The notes: generated by a model not told the origin, from the letters alone. A DNA stretch of 61,082 nucleotides from Cesiribacter andamanensis AMV16 (GCF_000348925.1 NZ_AODQ01000015.1:62-61143), one strand, 5' to 3'; positions 27,616-37,645 are shown, counted from the first letter of the stretch. Numbers and translations: made by a program.

Positions 27616-28986
27616 ATGACCATCCGCACCCGCTTAACCTGGCAGTTCACCATTATCGTAACAGCCATTGTTCTTCTGTTTTCGGTCTTCATTTACGTTT
27701 TCTATGCCGAGTTCCGCCGGGAGGAGTACTACAGCCGGCTGGAGAAAAAGGCCCTTACCACCGCCCGCCTGCTCATAGAAGTAAAGGAGATTGATATGAA
27801 CCTGCTCAGGATCATCGATAACAATGCCCTTAATGCCCTGCACAATGAGCGCATCATGATCTTTAACCTGAGCAATGACCTTATCTATGCTTCAACCGAT
27901 GATCTGGACCCACTGCCGGTAAGCCCCGAACTGCTGGACCGGATCCGCAGGGAGAAGAACCTGGAGTGGATCCATAACACCAATGAAACCCTGGGCCTTA
28001 CCTATGACGAAGGAGATACCCATTATGTGGTGATCGCCTCGGCCTTTGATATCTACGGACGCCGCAAACTGGTGAATCTGCGTTTTATTCTCCTGGCGGG
28101 TTCGCTGGTAAGTATTGTCATCGCCTTCCTGGCGGGCCGCCTGTTTTCAGGTCAGGCCCTGCGCCCCATTACCAACATCAACCGGGAGGTATCCCAAATT
28201 AGTGGCGACAACCTGGATACCCGGGTGAACACCGGCAACGGACAGGATGAGATTGCCCAGCTGGCCACCAACTTCAATAAGATGCTGGACCGCATTGCAG
28301 CTGCTTTTTCACTGCAGAAAAATTTTGTTCACAATGCCTCCCATGAGCTGCGCACGCCACTGGCATCCATTATCAGCCAGATACAGGTAAGCCTCTCTAA
28401 AGAGCGTAAGGAGGATGAATATAAATTCCTGCTGCAATCCGTACTGGAAGATGCCCAGAACCTGACCCGCCTCTCCAATGGTCTGCTGGAACTGGCCCAG
28501 GCCGAAGCCGATACCATGCGTACCCGCATGAATCCTGTTCGAATCGATGAGGTTTTGTTCAGCGCCCAGCGGGAAGCGCTCAGGTCTGATAGCAACCGCA
28601 GCATAGAGCTTACCTTTTCGGAGTTACCCGAGAATGAAGAGGCCCTGACGGTACTGGGCCACGAGCGGATGCTGCTTACGCTCTTTCAGAACCTGCTGGA
28701 CAATGCCTGCAAGTTTTCAGATGACCATAAAGCAGCTGTATCCATAGCCTTTGCCAATGGCTTTGTAAAAGTGGCCGTAAGCGACAATGGTATAGGAATC
28801 TCTGAGGAGGAAGTAGGCAGGATCTTCGTTCCTTTTTTCCGCTCAGAACCAGCCCGCCAGTTCAAAGGCCACGGGCTTGGGCTCTCCATCTGCAAAAAAA
28901 TTGCCGAGCTGCACGGGGGTAGCATTCAGGTTCAATCAACCTTAGGAAAAGGCAGTACCTTTCAGGTAAGCCTGCCCCATAACTAG
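27616..28986 (+). CDS. Two-component sensor histidine kinase
   Basis: 456-residue membrane kinase. The first membrane helix is near 10-30, a periplasmic sensor domain spans 31-155, and the second helix is near 156-178. HAMP follows (178-232). HisKA carries His243 in N-A-S-H-E-L-R-T-P-L-A. The HATPase has N-L-L-D-N-A-C-K, D-N-G-I-G-I-S and G-H-G-L-G-L-S. It is the cognate kinase of the regulator one base upstream. The sensor domain has no recognisable ligand motif. Confidence 0.93.
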   Translation: MTIRTRLTWQFTIIVTAIVLLFSVFIYVFYAEFRREEYYSRLEKKALTTARLLIEVKEIDMNLLRIIDNNALNALHNERIMIFNLSNDLIYASTDDLDPLPVSPELLDRIRREKNLEWIHNTNETLGLTYDEGDTHYVVIASAFDIYGRRKLVNLRFILLAGSLVSIVIAFLAGRLFSGQALRPITNINREVSQISGDNLDTRVNTGNGQDEIAQLATNFNKMLDRIAAAFSLQKNFVHNASHELRTPLASIISQIQVSLSKERKEDEYKFLLQSVLEDAQNLTRLSNGLLELAQAEADTMRTRMNPVRIDEVLFSAQREALRSDSNRSIELTFSELPENEEALTVLGHERMLLTLFQNLLDNACKFSDDHKAAVSIAFANGFVKVAVSDNGIGISEEEVGRIFVPFFRSEPARQFKGHGLGLSICKKIAELHGGSIQVQSTLGKGSTFQVSLPHN

Positions 28987-29373
28987 GCTGCACGTCACTC
29001 CTTTCCTTGCTGCATATGGCAGGATTGACCATTTCCATACCGGAGATGGTCTTTTTTTGTCATCTACACGATTACCAACAACTCCTTTTTGGCCTGCTTC
29101 CCTACATCTGCGAAGGTCAGGCAGAAGATTTTTAATTTTTTATCAAGAGTGGGCTCACTGGTAATTATCCAGAATGCAATTTTTCATAAGTATTGACTAT
29201 CAGACAACTGCACGCCAAAACAGGCAATCATCGTAAAATAAGTCAATTTTAAGTTGAACGTTCCATCCACAAGATGGACCTTTAAAAAGAACTTTTTATC
29301 TGAAAATAGTACACTTATAAAAAATACCCGTACCTTGTGGCCTGCATTATTATTGCAACTTATTATTCAATTA
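28987..29373 (+). other. Intergenic region with terminator, AT-rich promoter zone
   Basis: 387 bases. An intrinsic terminator is at 29026-29057. The rest is AT-rich and includes TACCTTGT near 29331, a weak -7-like match about 40 bases before the M43 start. No small gene is supported. Confidence 0.5.
29026..29057 (+). terminator. Intrinsic terminator after the two-component operon
   Basis: GACCAT pairs with ATGGTC around a loop containing TCCATACCGG, followed by seven Ts. Confidence 0.75.
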
Positions 29374-30459
29374 ATGAAAAAGTATTCGCAGGTAGTACTG
29401 GCACTACTCCTCTTTCTGACCTGGTCTTGTGCCACTGATGAATTGAATACGGTACACCCCCAACAGCTGGATGGGACAGCGCTTGATCTTACTCATGCAG
29501 CCGGAGGCAACGGACAGGGCCATGCCTACGGGCTGCTGCGCACCTGCTCCTCAGCAGATGTACTGGAGCGGCAACTGCAGGAAAACCCCGGGCTAGTCCG
29601 TAAAATGGAACTGTTGGAGGCTGCCATCAGCGCAAAGGGTACCAGCAAGCCATCCAAGGGTGGCGGAAAGCCAGGCAGCGGCACCGATCCCGGAACAGGT
29701 GAAACCCCTCCTGCACCTGCCTATCAACAGATTACCATACCGGTGGTTGTACATGTGCTGTACAACACCCAGCTGCAGAACATCTCTGATGCCCAGATTT
29801 TTTCACAGATTGATGTACTGAATGCTGATTTTGGCGGCACCAATCCTGACCTCTCCCAACTGCCAGGCGCCTTCAGTGGCCTGCAGGGCACGGCCAACAT
29901 CCATTTTGAGCTGGCCAATGACAGAATTTACCGCAAACAAAGCAGCCGCGAAAGCTGGGGCACCCGCGATGAAATGAAATACAGCTCCAAAGGGGGTATG
30001 GATGCTGTTGATCCCGAAACACACCTCAATATCTGGGTTTGCAGAATTGGCAGCAGCATACTGGGGTATGCGCAATTCCCCGGCGGAAATCCCAAAACGG
30101 ATGGTGTTGTGATCGACCCTGACTTTTTTGGCACTACCGGAAGCGTCCAGTATCCCTTCAACCAGGGCCGTACCGCTACCCACGAAGTGGGACACTGGCT
30201 TAACCTGCGCCACATCTGGGGCGATGGCCGCTGCAATGCGGATGATTTTGTGGCCGACACCCCCCTCTCCGATCGCCCCAATTATGGCTGCCCTGCCTTC
30301 CCTACCGTGCACTGCAAAACCACGGACATGACCATGAACTTCATGGACTATACCGATGATGCCTGCATGTACATGTTCTCTCAGGGACAGGTAGACCGCA
30401 TGCGCGCCGTACTGCAAACAACTGCCCGCTCAGGCTACATCAAGACTGAAGCAAACTGA
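29374..30459 (+). CDS. M43 family zinc metalloprotease lipoprotein (cytophagalysin type)
   Basis: About 361 residues from the ATG at 29374, chosen because a lipoprotein signal (L-L-L-F-L-T-W-S-C) starts there; upstream in-frame codons give no sensible leader. After a Gly/Lys/Pro-rich linker (about 80-115) comes the pappalysin-like domain. It has H-E-V-G-H-W-L-N-L-R-H, which is the extended HExxHxxGxxH-type zinc site, and a Met-turn M-N-F-M-D-Y-T-D-D. Four cysteines after the zinc site fit the family. It is a surface or secreted protease, possibly for nutrient proteins. It lacks a C-terminal sorting domain, in line with lipid anchoring. Confidence 0.9.
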   Translation: MKKYSQVVLALLLFLTWSCATDELNTVHPQQLDGTALDLTHAAGGNGQGHAYGLLRTCSSADVLERQLQENPGLVRKMELLEAAISAKGTSKPSKGGGKPGSGTDPGTGETPPAPAYQQITIPVVVHVLYNTQLQNISDAQIFSQIDVLNADFGGTNPDLSQLPGAFSGLQGTANIHFELANDRIYRKQSSRESWGTRDEMKYSSKGGMDAVDPETHLNIWVCRIGSSILGYAQFPGGNPKTDGVVIDPDFFGTTGSVQYPFNQGRTATHEVGHWLNLRHIWGDGRCNADDFVADTPLSDRPNYGCPAFPTVHCKTTDMTMNFMDYTDDACMYMFSQGQVDRMRAVLQTTARSGYIKTEAN

Positions 30460-30480
30460 TCTGCTCAGAACATTATCAGA

Positions 30481-30510
30481 AGGCAACCCCCTTGGGGTTG
30501 CTTTTTTTTG
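30481..30510 (+). terminator. Intrinsic terminator after the M43 protease
   Basis: GGCAACCCC pairs with GGGGTTGC around CTT, followed by eight Ts. Confidence 0.88.
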
Positions 30511-30628
30511 CTCCCCGCACTACCCTGGCCTAATCAAGGGGCTTCGTATGACAGGAAAGGGGCACCCGCTCAGGCGTGGGGAGGTTTTCCTGGCGTTGCG
30601 TACCGCAGGGAGAGTGAGCGCCTACGCC

Positions 30629-32422
30629 TTAGAGGGGATAAAAGAAGGGGATCAGCAAACTGGCTATGAGCCAGAACATGAGGTTAAGCACTGCCCCAAC
30701 CTTTAAGAAATCCTTAAACCGATATTGCCCGGCACTGTAAACCATGGCATTGGTCTGATAGCCCACAGGGGTCATAAAGGAAGCCGAGGCGGCAAAGGTT
30801 ACGGCCATTAAAAAAGGCATGGGATGAACGCCCATGCTGGCCGCCGTTGCAATGGCAATGGGCGCTAAAAGTGCCGCCGTTGCGTTGTTTGACATGATTT
30901 CGGTTAGCAGTGAGGTAAGCAGGTAAAGCCCTGAAACAACTACCAGGGGCCCCCAGCTTCCCAACACACCCACCAGTGAATCTGCAATGAAGGAATCCAG
31001 TCCGCTGTTGGTCATGGCTGTACCCAGGCTGAGGGAGCCGGCCAGCAAAAACACGATCTTCCAGTTTATGGCCTCATAGACTTCTTTCATGGACATGACC
31101 CCCAAAAGCGCCAGCAGCACCACCGCTGTCAGGGTTCCCTCCATAATGGGTACCAGGTTGGTAGTAGCCAGAAGCACCACCAGCACAATAGCGCCCATTA
31201 CAATCAGAAAACGCTTTTTATCAAAATCAACCAGGGGTTCTTCAGAAAGCAGCACAAAAGGAAAATGCTGCTCCTGCTGCAGGCGCTTCAGCTCCTCTAC
31301 GTAGTGGCTTTTTACCTCGGCCAGAATCACATCGCCCGCCTTTAGAGGCATGTCGTACAGATGCTCGTGCAATACCTCCTCCCGGTGACGAATGGCCAGG
31401 GGCACCGCCCGGAAGCGCCGCCGAAAATCAAGTCCACGCAGCGCTTTGCCGTCCAGCTCCGAGTTGGCAGTGATCACCAGCTCCACCAGTGTTGATTTTT
31501 TCCCTTTGAGCGTATCGTCTCCAATACGTACGGCGGCCGTTACCAGTACCTTGGCCCGGTCCTTTAGCGCTTTGATCTTGTCAATATTGCACCGCACTTT
31601 CAGGATATCATGCGCCTCCAGCACAAAGTCGCCCGGAGGCAGGGTAAAGGTGCTGCCCTGCCGGCGGATCTCAATAATGTCCATCTCCAGTTCGGCCACC
31701 AGCTCGGAATTCATGATGCTGCTGCCAACCGAAGCCGCTTCGGGTAGCAATTCAATCTCTGTCAGGTAATTTCCCACATCAAACTGGGCTCGCAAATCGC
31801 GCTGCCGGTTAAGGTCGGGCAACATTTTAATTCCCCACAGGATCATGTAGAGCACGCCAACTCCCAGCAGCACCAGTCCCAGGGGCGCCAGGGCAAACAT
31901 GGAGATAGGGGCCAGCCCCTCCTTTTCGGCAATGCCGCTGACCAGAATATTGGTAGAGGTGCCAATGAGGGTACAGCTTCCCCCCAAAATAGAGGCAAAC
32001 GATAGAGGAATCAGCATTTTGGAGGGCGAATGGCCCGCCGCATAGGCAATCTGGATGATCACCGGTATAAAGACCGCTACAACAGGGGTATTATTTACAA
32101 AGGCCGATACCAGGGCCACCAGCAGCATCATCAGCACCATGCCACTGCGGAAGCTTTTGCGAAAAATGGCCGAAAGCCTGAAGGCTACCAATTGAAGCGC
32201 ACCGGTTTTAAGCAGGGCCGCACTCAGCACAAACATAAAGGCTACCGTAAGGGTAGCCTTATTGCTGAACCCCTCAATGCCTTGCTCAGGTGTTATCACC
32301 CCAAAGAAAATAAGGGCCACCACCGCCAGCAGAGCCACCAGATCAATGGAGAGGGCCTCTGTGGCAAAAAGCACCACAGCGCCAAGCAATACAAACAGGG
32401 TGATCAGCGCATCGGCACTCAT
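30629..32422 (-). CDS. SLC13 family permease with TrkA-C domains (sulfate permease type)
   Basis: 597-residue inner-membrane transporter. Two membrane halves (about 1-185 and 400-597) flank two cytoplasmic TrkA-C (RCK_C) domains at about 205-290 and 300-385. The core motifs are [13 protein letters not shown] and [13 protein letters not shown]. This layout matches SLT/SAC1-like sulfate permeases, which take up sulfate or a similar anion. It follows the Rrf2 regulator on the same strand after 61 bases and has its own -7 element, which suggests regulation by that protein in response to sulfur or Fe-S status (inference). Confidence 0.88.
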   Translation of the reverse strand: MSADALITLFVLLGAVVLFATEALSIDLVALLAVVALIFFGVITPEQGIEGFSNKATLTVAFMFVLSAALLKTGALQLVAFRLSAIFRKSFRSGMVLMMLLVALVSAFVNNTPVVAVFIPVIIQIAYAAGHSPSKMLIPLSFASILGGSCTLIGTSTNILVSGIAEKEGLAPISMFALAPLGLVLLGVGVLYMILWGIKMLPDLNRQRDLRAQFDVGNYLTEIELLPEAASVGSSIMNSELVAELEMDIIEIRRQGSTFTLPPGDFVLEAHDILKVRCNIDKIKALKDRAKVLVTAAVRIGDDTLKGKKSTLVELVITANSELDGKALRGLDFRRRFRAVPLAIRHREEVLHEHLYDMPLKAGDVILAEVKSHYVEELKRLQQEQHFPFVLLSEEPLVDFDKKRFLIVMGAIVLVVLLATTNLVPIMEGTLTAVVLLALLGVMSMKEVYEAINWKIVFLLAGSLSLGTAMTNSGLDSFIADSLVGVLGSWGPLVVVSGLYLLTSLLTEIMSNNATAALLAPIAIATAASMGVHPMPFLMAVTFAASASFMTPVGYQTNAMVYSAGQYRFKDFLKVGAVLNLMFWLIASLLIPFFYPL

Positions 32423-32438
32423 GAGCAGAAAATAGGGA

Positions 32439-32446
32439 CAAATATA
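32439..32446 (-). promoter_or_regulatory. -7 element TATATTTG, SLC13 gene
   Basis: Perfect match to TAnnTTTG on the minus strand, 16 bases upstream of the ATG at 32422, between the Rrf2 stop and the permease start. Confidence 0.6.
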
Positions 32447-32483
32447 GGCTTAATCTATCAATCTGGTAGAGTAGTAGCTGTAT

Positions 32484-32936
32484 TTAAAATTCTCCGGGCA
32501 AGGGCTGGTTGCGCAGCGCCTCCTCCCGCCGCATGATCTCAGATAGGGTAGCGTTCTTTAGCAGGCGTACCGTGGCCGCTCGCACTACGGAAAACACATC
32601 CCGGATGCCGCACAGGTGTTCATTGCGGCATTCTTCGCAGCGCTCATAATACCGGTGGGCCGTGCAGGGAAGCAGGGCAATGGGCCCGTCAAACAGGCGC
32701 ATTACTTCGGCCATGCTAACCTCCTGAGGCGCCCTGATGAGAAAATACCCTCCCCCCTTGCCCTTTTTGCTGGCCAGAATCTGGGCGCGCTTCAGCTCCA
32801 GCAGAATAGCTTCCAGAAATTTCTGGGGTATGGATTCTGCCCTGGCAATCTCGCTGATGAGCACCGGCCCCTGTTCCCAGCGCCTTGCCAGGTACACCAG
32901 GGCGTTGATGGCATACTTTGTCTTTTTAGAAATCAT
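32484..32936 (-). CDS. Rrf2 family transcriptional regulator with four conserved-type cysteines
   Basis: 150-residue winged-helix regulator of the Rrf2 family (relatives IscR, CymR, NsrR). The N-terminal HTH has S-K-K-T-K-Y-A-I-N-A-L and G-K-G-G-G-Y-F-L. The sensor region carries Cys91, Cys100, Cys103 and Cys109, a spacing compatible with Fe-S cluster binding as in IscR, although the exact ligand pattern differs. It precedes the SLC13 permease on the same strand and probably controls it. It could also act on the suf genes 9 kb away, but that is speculation. Confidence 0.88.
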   Translation of the reverse strand: MISKKTKYAINALVYLARRWEQGPVLISEIARAESIPQKFLEAILLELKRAQILASKKGKGGGYFLIRAPQEVSMAEVMRLFDGPIALLPCTAHRYYERCEECRNEHLCGIRDVFSVVRAATVRLLKNATLSEIMRREEALRNQPLPGEF

Positions 32937-33126
32937 GGGTGTGCGCCGATCTTCTTTGCCTTAAAAACCCACCTGCCTGGCCGCTGGCAGCAGTCGGCTG
33001 CTGCAAACTGACCCCTGCCCCCGCACAGGCCGGCCGGCCGCAGCAGCATGCGCAAACGCTCACCTTTCGGGGAATGATCGGTTGTGTATGCAGCTGCGGA
33101 TAGGGGCTTAACCGGATGCAGGCATA

Positions 33127-33999
33127 CTACTTTTTGGAACGCATCATCTCAAACATATCCCACATCTGGGGAGTAATGCGCTCCAGGTTGTTAAATTCAC
33201 CTGCGCCCTTCAACCATTCACCCCCATCGATGGTCACTACCTCGCCATTGACGTAGGCGCTGAAATCACTCATCAGATAGGCCGCCAGGTTGGCCAGCTC
33301 CTGATGCTCGCCTACCCGGCCGAGGGGTACTCTGCGGGCCGGGTCAAACTTATCGGCCAGCTCGCCGGGCAGCAGCCGGCTCCAGGCGCCTTCGGTGGGA
33401 AAAGGTCCGGGTGCAATGGCATTGCTGCGAATCTTGTACTTGGCCCACTCTACGGCCAGGGAACGGGTAAGGGCCAGTACACCGGCTTTGGCACAGGCAC
33501 TGGGCACTACATAGCCCGATCCGGTCCAGGCATAGGTGGTCACTATATTTAAAATGGTGCCGGGCTGCTGGCGATCTATCCAGTGTTTGCCCAGGGCCAG
33601 GGTAAACTGGGTGGTACCCTTGAGCACAATATCCAGTACGGTATTAAAGGCCCGGTGCGACAGGCGCTCAGTGGGGCTGATAAAATTGCCGGCAGCATTG
33701 TTGAGCAGGCCATCAATGGCCCCCCATTCGGCCGCTGTTCTTTCAATGACCTGCTCTATCTGGTCCCACTCCCGCACATCGCAGGCCAGGGGTAATACCT
33801 TCCCCCCCGTTTCGGCTTCCAGCTCGCCGGCGGTCTGCTCCAGCACCTCCAGTTTTCGGCTGGTGATCACCACCTTAGCTCCCAACTGTAAAAAGTAGCG
33901 GCTCATGGCGCGGCCCAGGCCGGTACCGCCGCCGGTTACAATCAGCACCTTGCCTTGCAGCGCATCGGGCCGTAGCATGCCCTCGGTATACTTGCTCAT
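33127..33999 (-). CDS. SDR family oxidoreductase, 2,4-dienoyl-CoA reductase-like
   Basis: 290-residue NADP(H)-dependent short-chain dehydrogenase. It has the nucleotide motif T-G-G-G-T-G-L-G-R-A, N-N-A-A-G-N-F, and the active-site stretch Y-A-W-T-G-S-G-Y-V-V-P-S-A-C-A-K-A-G-V. There the separated Tyr...Ser...Lys arrangement is that of mitochondrial-type 2,4-dienoyl-CoA reductases rather than the common YxxxK. The expected role is reduction of 2,4-dienoyl-CoA during breakdown of unsaturated fatty acids. It fits with the acyl-CoA synthetase at 38.8-40.5 kb but is not in an operon with it. Confidence 0.85.
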   Translation of the reverse strand: MSKYTEGMLRPDALQGKVLIVTGGGTGLGRAMSRYFLQLGAKVVITSRKLEVLEQTAGELEAETGGKVLPLACDVREWDQIEQVIERTAAEWGAIDGLLNNAAGNFISPTERLSHRAFNTVLDIVLKGTTQFTLALGKHWIDRQQPGTILNIVTTYAWTGSGYVVPSACAKAGVLALTRSLAVEWAKYKIRSNAIAPGPFPTEGAWSRLLPGELADKFDPARRVPLGRVGEHQELANLAAYLMSDFSAYVNGEVVTIDGGEWLKGAGEFNNLERITPQMWDMFEMMRSKK

Positions 34000-34113
34000 A
34001 TGTAGCGTAAAAATTTGGTTGAAGCGGAAGATACATTATTTCCGGCAGCTATGCCCCAGCCGTGCAGCTGCCTGTTGCTTTTTTATGTAAATTGTCTGCC
34101 AAACTAAGCTGAT

Positions 34114-35064
34114 ATGTTCAAGAAAACGATTCCTCTTTACCTGCTTATGGCAGCCGCTGCAACAGGCTGCGTTTCTCAAAAAAAATACGATACCCTGCTG
34201 GCCGAAAAGGTGCGCCTGGAAGCCCTGCAAACCGAATGTGAAGAAAAGCTGGCCGTAGCCAACAGCGGCATACAGCGTCTGGAACAACAACGCAGCGAGC
34301 TGGAGGCCGAGCGCAGCAAGCTTCAGCAGGAGCTTGGCCAGACCAGCCAGGACCTGCAGGCGCGTCAGAAAGCTTATAAAGAACTGGAAGACTATTACAA
34401 CAATCTGGTAAACACCAGCGGCAAGCTACAGGGCGACCTGAGCGAGCAGCAGAAACGCCTGATCAGCGCCCGCGAAGAACTGGAAGCTACCCGCCGCCGT
34501 AACGAAGAACTTGCCACCAACCTTCAGGAACGGGAACGCCGCGTAAACGAGCTGGAGAAGTTGATTGCTGAGAAGGAACGGGTAGTAAGCCAGCTGCGCC
34601 AGAAAGTGAGCGATGCCCTGCTGAACTTCAAGGAGAATGACCTTACGGTAGAAGTGCGCAACGGCAAAGTATATGTCTCGCTGGCCGAGCAGCTCCTCTT
34701 TAAATCCGGCAGTACGCAGGTAGACCCTAAGGGCCAAAAAGCACTGCAGCAGCTGGCCGGTGTGCTGAAGGACAGCCGCGACATCAACATTCTGGTAGAA
34801 GGCCATACCGATAATGTTCCCATGAATAAAGCCACCGCCTGCATATCCGATAACTGGGATCTTAGTGTACTACGCGCCACCTCCATTGTAAATATTCTGC
34901 AGAAAAGCGGGGTGGGCCCCGATAGGATCACCGCCGCCGGCCGGGGCGAATTTGTGCCTGTTACGGCTAATACCACGGCCGACGGACGCGCTAAAAACCG
35001 CCGCACCGAAATTATTCTGACACCCAAGCTGGATGAGCTCTTTCAGCTGCTGGAAAGCAACTAA
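34114..35064 (+). CDS. OmpA family lipoprotein with coiled coil (paralogue of 24912)
   Basis: 316 residues with signal and lipobox A-A-T-G-C-V-S. A long coiled coil (about 25-165) is rich in E, R, Q and L. The OmpA peptidoglycan-binding domain follows: L-L-F-K-S-G-S-T, I-L-V-E-G-H-T-D-N-V-P, N-W-D-L-S-V-L-R-A and N-R-R-T-E-I-I-L. Architecture and the C-terminal ending (P-K-L-D-E/D-L-F) match the protein at 24912, but no coiled-coil partner gene follows. Its own terminator shows it is monocistronic. Confidence 0.88.
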   Translation: MFKKTIPLYLLMAAAATGCVSQKKYDTLLAEKVRLEALQTECEEKLAVANSGIQRLEQQRSELEAERSKLQQELGQTSQDLQARQKAYKELEDYYNNLVNTSGKLQGDLSEQQKRLISAREELEATRRRNEELATNLQERERRVNELEKLIAEKERVVSQLRQKVSDALLNFKENDLTVEVRNGKVYVSLAEQLLFKSGSTQVDPKGQKALQQLAGVLKDSRDINILVEGHTDNVPMNKATACISDNWDLSVLRATSIVNILQKSGVGPDRITAAGRGEFVPVTANTTADGRAKNRRTEIILTPKLDELFQLLESN

Positions 35065-35070
35065 AAGTAT

Positions 35071-35106
35071 AAAGCGCCCGGATATCCCTCCGGGCGCTTT
35101 TTTGTG
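35071..35106 (+). terminator. Intrinsic terminator after the OmpA gene
   Basis: AAAGCGCCCGG pairs with CCGGGCGCTTT around ATATCCCT, followed by a T run. Confidence 0.92.
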
Positions 35107-35278
35107 AAACAAAAAGGCATAAAAACAAGTATATACGAGCAAGTGGCACTCTTTTTGAGAAGGCAGCTCAGTTTTTCCCCGGCCAGCCGGCAGGGAAGGC
35201 TCCTCCCCCTCCTCTTGCGCTACAGGTCCACCCCTTCTTATTTACTTGAAGCAGATACTACGCTCTAATTACTCCGCT

Positions 35279-35707
35279 ATGAAACCATCGCTGCTGCTGT
35301 CACTGCTTATTCTGTTTGCTTCTTTTGCCTGTTCTGACAAGGAAGTAGTTCCCAGTTTTCATGAAAAAAGAGCCCTTCTGGTAGACCAGAACTGGAAAGT
35401 AGGGCTGCTATCGATCGATGATGGAGCAGATGAGTCCGCCAACTACCAACGGCTCAGCCTGGATTTTGGCGAGCAGAATTCCCTGGTGGCTACCTCTACC
35501 AATGGCCAGAGCTTTTTCGGAACCTGGGCCTACACTCAGCTGGAAACCGGAAATGATCAGCTCAGGATTCAGTTTACCGGCAGCGATCTCCTGGACCGGC
35601 TCAACCGCAACTGGCAGATTGAAAGTTTTCAGAACAGCAAGATTGAGCTGCGCTCCGAAGGCCCCGGCCAGAGCGGGCTCAGCCGCCTGCAGCTGGTGAA
35701 GCAATAG
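35279..35707 (+). CDS. Small lipoprotein, unrecognised (lipocalin-like appearance)
   Basis: About 142 residues from the ATG at 35279. The signal ends in F-A-S-F-A-C-S, a lipobox. The mature part is short and beta-rich (W-K-V-G-L-L-S-I-D-D-G, F-F-G-T-W-A-Y, L-R-I-Q-F-T-G-S-D), with W-x-(10-20)-G-T-W spacing resembling the lipocalin-like family common in Bacteroidota. No function is claimed. Its 3' end overlaps the convergent oxidoreductase gene by 29 bases, so no terminator lies between them. Confidence 0.7.
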   Translation: MKPSLLLSLLILFASFACSDKEVVPSFHEKRALLVDQNWKVGLLSIDDGADESANYQRLSLDFGEQNSLVATSTNGQSFFGTWAYTQLETGNDQLRIQFTGSDLLDRLNRNWQIESFQNSKIELRSEGPGQSGLSRLQLVKQ

Positions 35708-36740
35708 GCAGTCTACGACCCTGCCGATCGCTCTCTTCGGCCAGTTCCAGTAGCTGTATCACCTGCAGCGCTTCCTGGGCAGGTACCGGATGCTGTTTTC
35801 CTTCCCGGATAGCGGCTGCTAGTAACTGATAAAAGATGCCGTAGTCGCCCGCCAGGCTGGGATAGCATCGCTCCTCTACACTCGCCCCATTATCTACTAG
35901 TAGCGTACCCCATTGGTCGGGCCGTTCACTTCCCCACTCCGCCCCTCCAGGCTGCAGGCCGGCCCGCAGCGCGGCTTCCTGCGGGTCCATTCCCCCTTTG
36001 GTATAACTTCCCTTTGTAGCCAGCAGGCTAAAACGAGGCCATGAGGCGCTTACAAGTGAGCCAGCCGCCAGCTGCACCTGCACCTGGGGGTAATACAGAA
36101 ACAACTCAAAGGCATCCGGCGTACGGGCCGCTGTTCGCTCTGTTCTGATCTGGGCATAAAGCGCCTGAGGCGTGCCAAACAAGAGCAGGGCCTGATCCAG
36201 CAGATGGGGCGCCAGGTCCCAGAAAATACCGCTGCCTGGGGCCGGCTCTTCCTTCCACCCGGCTTTGATCTGGGGCCGAAAACGGTCAAAACGGGATAGC
36301 AGCTGCACCGGTCTGCCAAGTATCCCCTCTCGTACTACCTGCTGCAGCGTTAGGAAATCCGCATCCCAGCGGCGGTTATGGTACACACTTATCACCCGCT
36401 GCTTCGCCTCGGCCAGTGCAATCAGCGCTTCAGCCTCGCCGGAGCTAAGGGCAAAGGGTTTTTCCACTACTACATGAGCCCCCGCCTCCAGGGCCAGCCT
36501 GGCCTGGGGAGCATGCAGTGCGTTTGGCGAGCAGATAATGACCAGCTCCGGCCATAAGGCCTGCAGCGCCTCCTCCGGCCTACGGAAATGAGGGACCGTA
36601 GGAAAGGCCTCCCGCCCACTGTCTCCCCTGGGCTGTACCAGTCCCACCAGCTGGTACTGGGGGTTCTGTAGCAAAAAGGGCACATGAAATGCTCTGGCAG
36701 AAAGACCATAGCCAAGGAGAAGGGTGCGAATGGGTAGCAT
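35679..36740 (-). CDS. Gfo/Idh/MocA family oxidoreductase
   Basis: About 353 residues from the ATG at 36740 (TTLLLGYGLSARAFH-like start: L-L-L-G-Y-G-L-S-A). The N-terminal Rossmann fold binds NAD(P). The family signature E-K-P-F-A-L is near 100. The C-terminal substrate domain includes Y-H-N-R-R-W-D-A-D-F and a W-D-L-A-P-H-L-L-D-Q segment, the usual metal-free active-site His region. Such enzymes act on sugars or inositol derivatives; the substrate is unknown. No sugar genes are adjacent. Confidence 0.87.
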   Translation of the reverse strand: MLPIRTLLLGYGLSARAFHVPFLLQNPQYQLVGLVQPRGDSGREAFPTVPHFRRPEEALQALWPELVIICSPNALHAPQARLALEAGAHVVVEKPFALSSGEAEALIALAEAKQRVISVYHNRRWDADFLTLQQVVREGILGRPVQLLSRFDRFRPQIKAGWKEEPAPGSGIFWDLAPHLLDQALLLFGTPQALYAQIRTERTAARTPDAFELFLYYPQVQVQLAAGSLVSASWPRFSLLATKGSYTKGGMDPQEAALRAGLQPGGAEWGSERPDQWGTLLVDNGASVEERCYPSLAGDYGIFYQLLAAAIREGKQHPVPAQEALQVIQLLELAEESDRQGRRLPIASPAAGG

Positions 36741-36973
36741 AGCTTGCAGAAAAATAACCAAAAGTTGTAGGGAGAACAGAAAAAATCACCCGCCAGTTAG
36801 CTGACCACCAGGCTATTTGCCGGCCGGTGCCGAATTAATTTCAGGGCAGTTGTGGGCATTTCTGAGCCAATTGAGCCTATTTTACCAACCATTTTGGGCT
36901 TGGCACGTTATACCAACTGGATTTGGCAAACTTTTTGACAATTAACTTCTTGAACCAAATTTAAACGACAATT

Positions 36974-37645
36974 ATGAAAACTACTCGCATTTCAATAGTG
37001 ATGTTGCTTTGCCTAAGCATGTTCGCCTTTTCGTGTAAGAACTGGAGCAAAACAGCTCAGGGCGCAGCCGCCGGTACCGCCGCCGGTGCTGCTGTAGGCG
37101 CCGGTGTAGGTACGCTGGCCGGAAATACAGCCAAAGGCGCCATTCTGGGTGCTGTAATCGGTGGTGCCGCTGGTACAGCCATAGGGGTGTACATGGACAA
37201 GCAGGCCAGAGAGCTGGAAGAAGACCTGCCAAACGCAACTGTAGAACGTGTAGGTGAGGGTATTCAGGTGACTTTTGAAAGTGGTATCCTGTTTGGGTTT
37301 GACTCTCACACCCTTACCCCTCAGGCCCAGCAAAATATCCGGGAGATGGCCGTTACGCTTAAGAAGTATCCTGACACCAACATCCTGATCGAAGGCCATA
37401 CCGACTCACAGGGTAGCGATGAGTACAACCAGCGCCTGTCCGAACGCCGCGCTCAGGCCGTAGCCAACTATGCCATTGCACAGGGGGTAAACGGTAGCCG
37501 TATCTCAACCAAGGGATATGGTGAATCGCAACCTGTTGCTTCCAACGATACCGACGCCGGCCGTGCCGAAAACCGTCGGGTAGAAGTTGCGATCTTTGCA
37601 AATGAGCAGCTGCAGCAGAAAGCAAAAGAAGGGCAGCTCCGCTAG
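36974..37645 (+). CDS. OmpA family lipoprotein with glycine zipper (YiaD-like)
   Basis: 223 residues. The signal ends in F-A-F-S-C, a lipobox. Residues 29-72 form a glycine-zipper membrane segment, full of G-A-A-x-G repeats. The C-terminal OmpA domain has F-G-F-D-S-H, I-L-I-E-G-H-T-D-S-Q-G, L-S-E-R-R-A and N-R-R-V-E-V. This order is that of YiaD-type proteins tying the outer membrane to peptidoglycan. It is the third OmpA-domain protein within 13 kb, but of a different subtype from the coiled-coil pair. Confidence 0.88.
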   Translation: MKTTRISIVMLLCLSMFAFSCKNWSKTAQGAAAGTAAGAAVGAGVGTLAGNTAKGAILGAVIGGAAGTAIGVYMDKQARELEEDLPNATVERVGEGIQVTFESGILFGFDSHTLTPQAQQNIREMAVTLKKYPDTNILIEGHTDSQGSDEYNQRLSERRAQAVANYAIAQGVNGSRISTKGYGESQPVASNDTDAGRAENRRVEVAIFANEQLQQKAKEGQLR

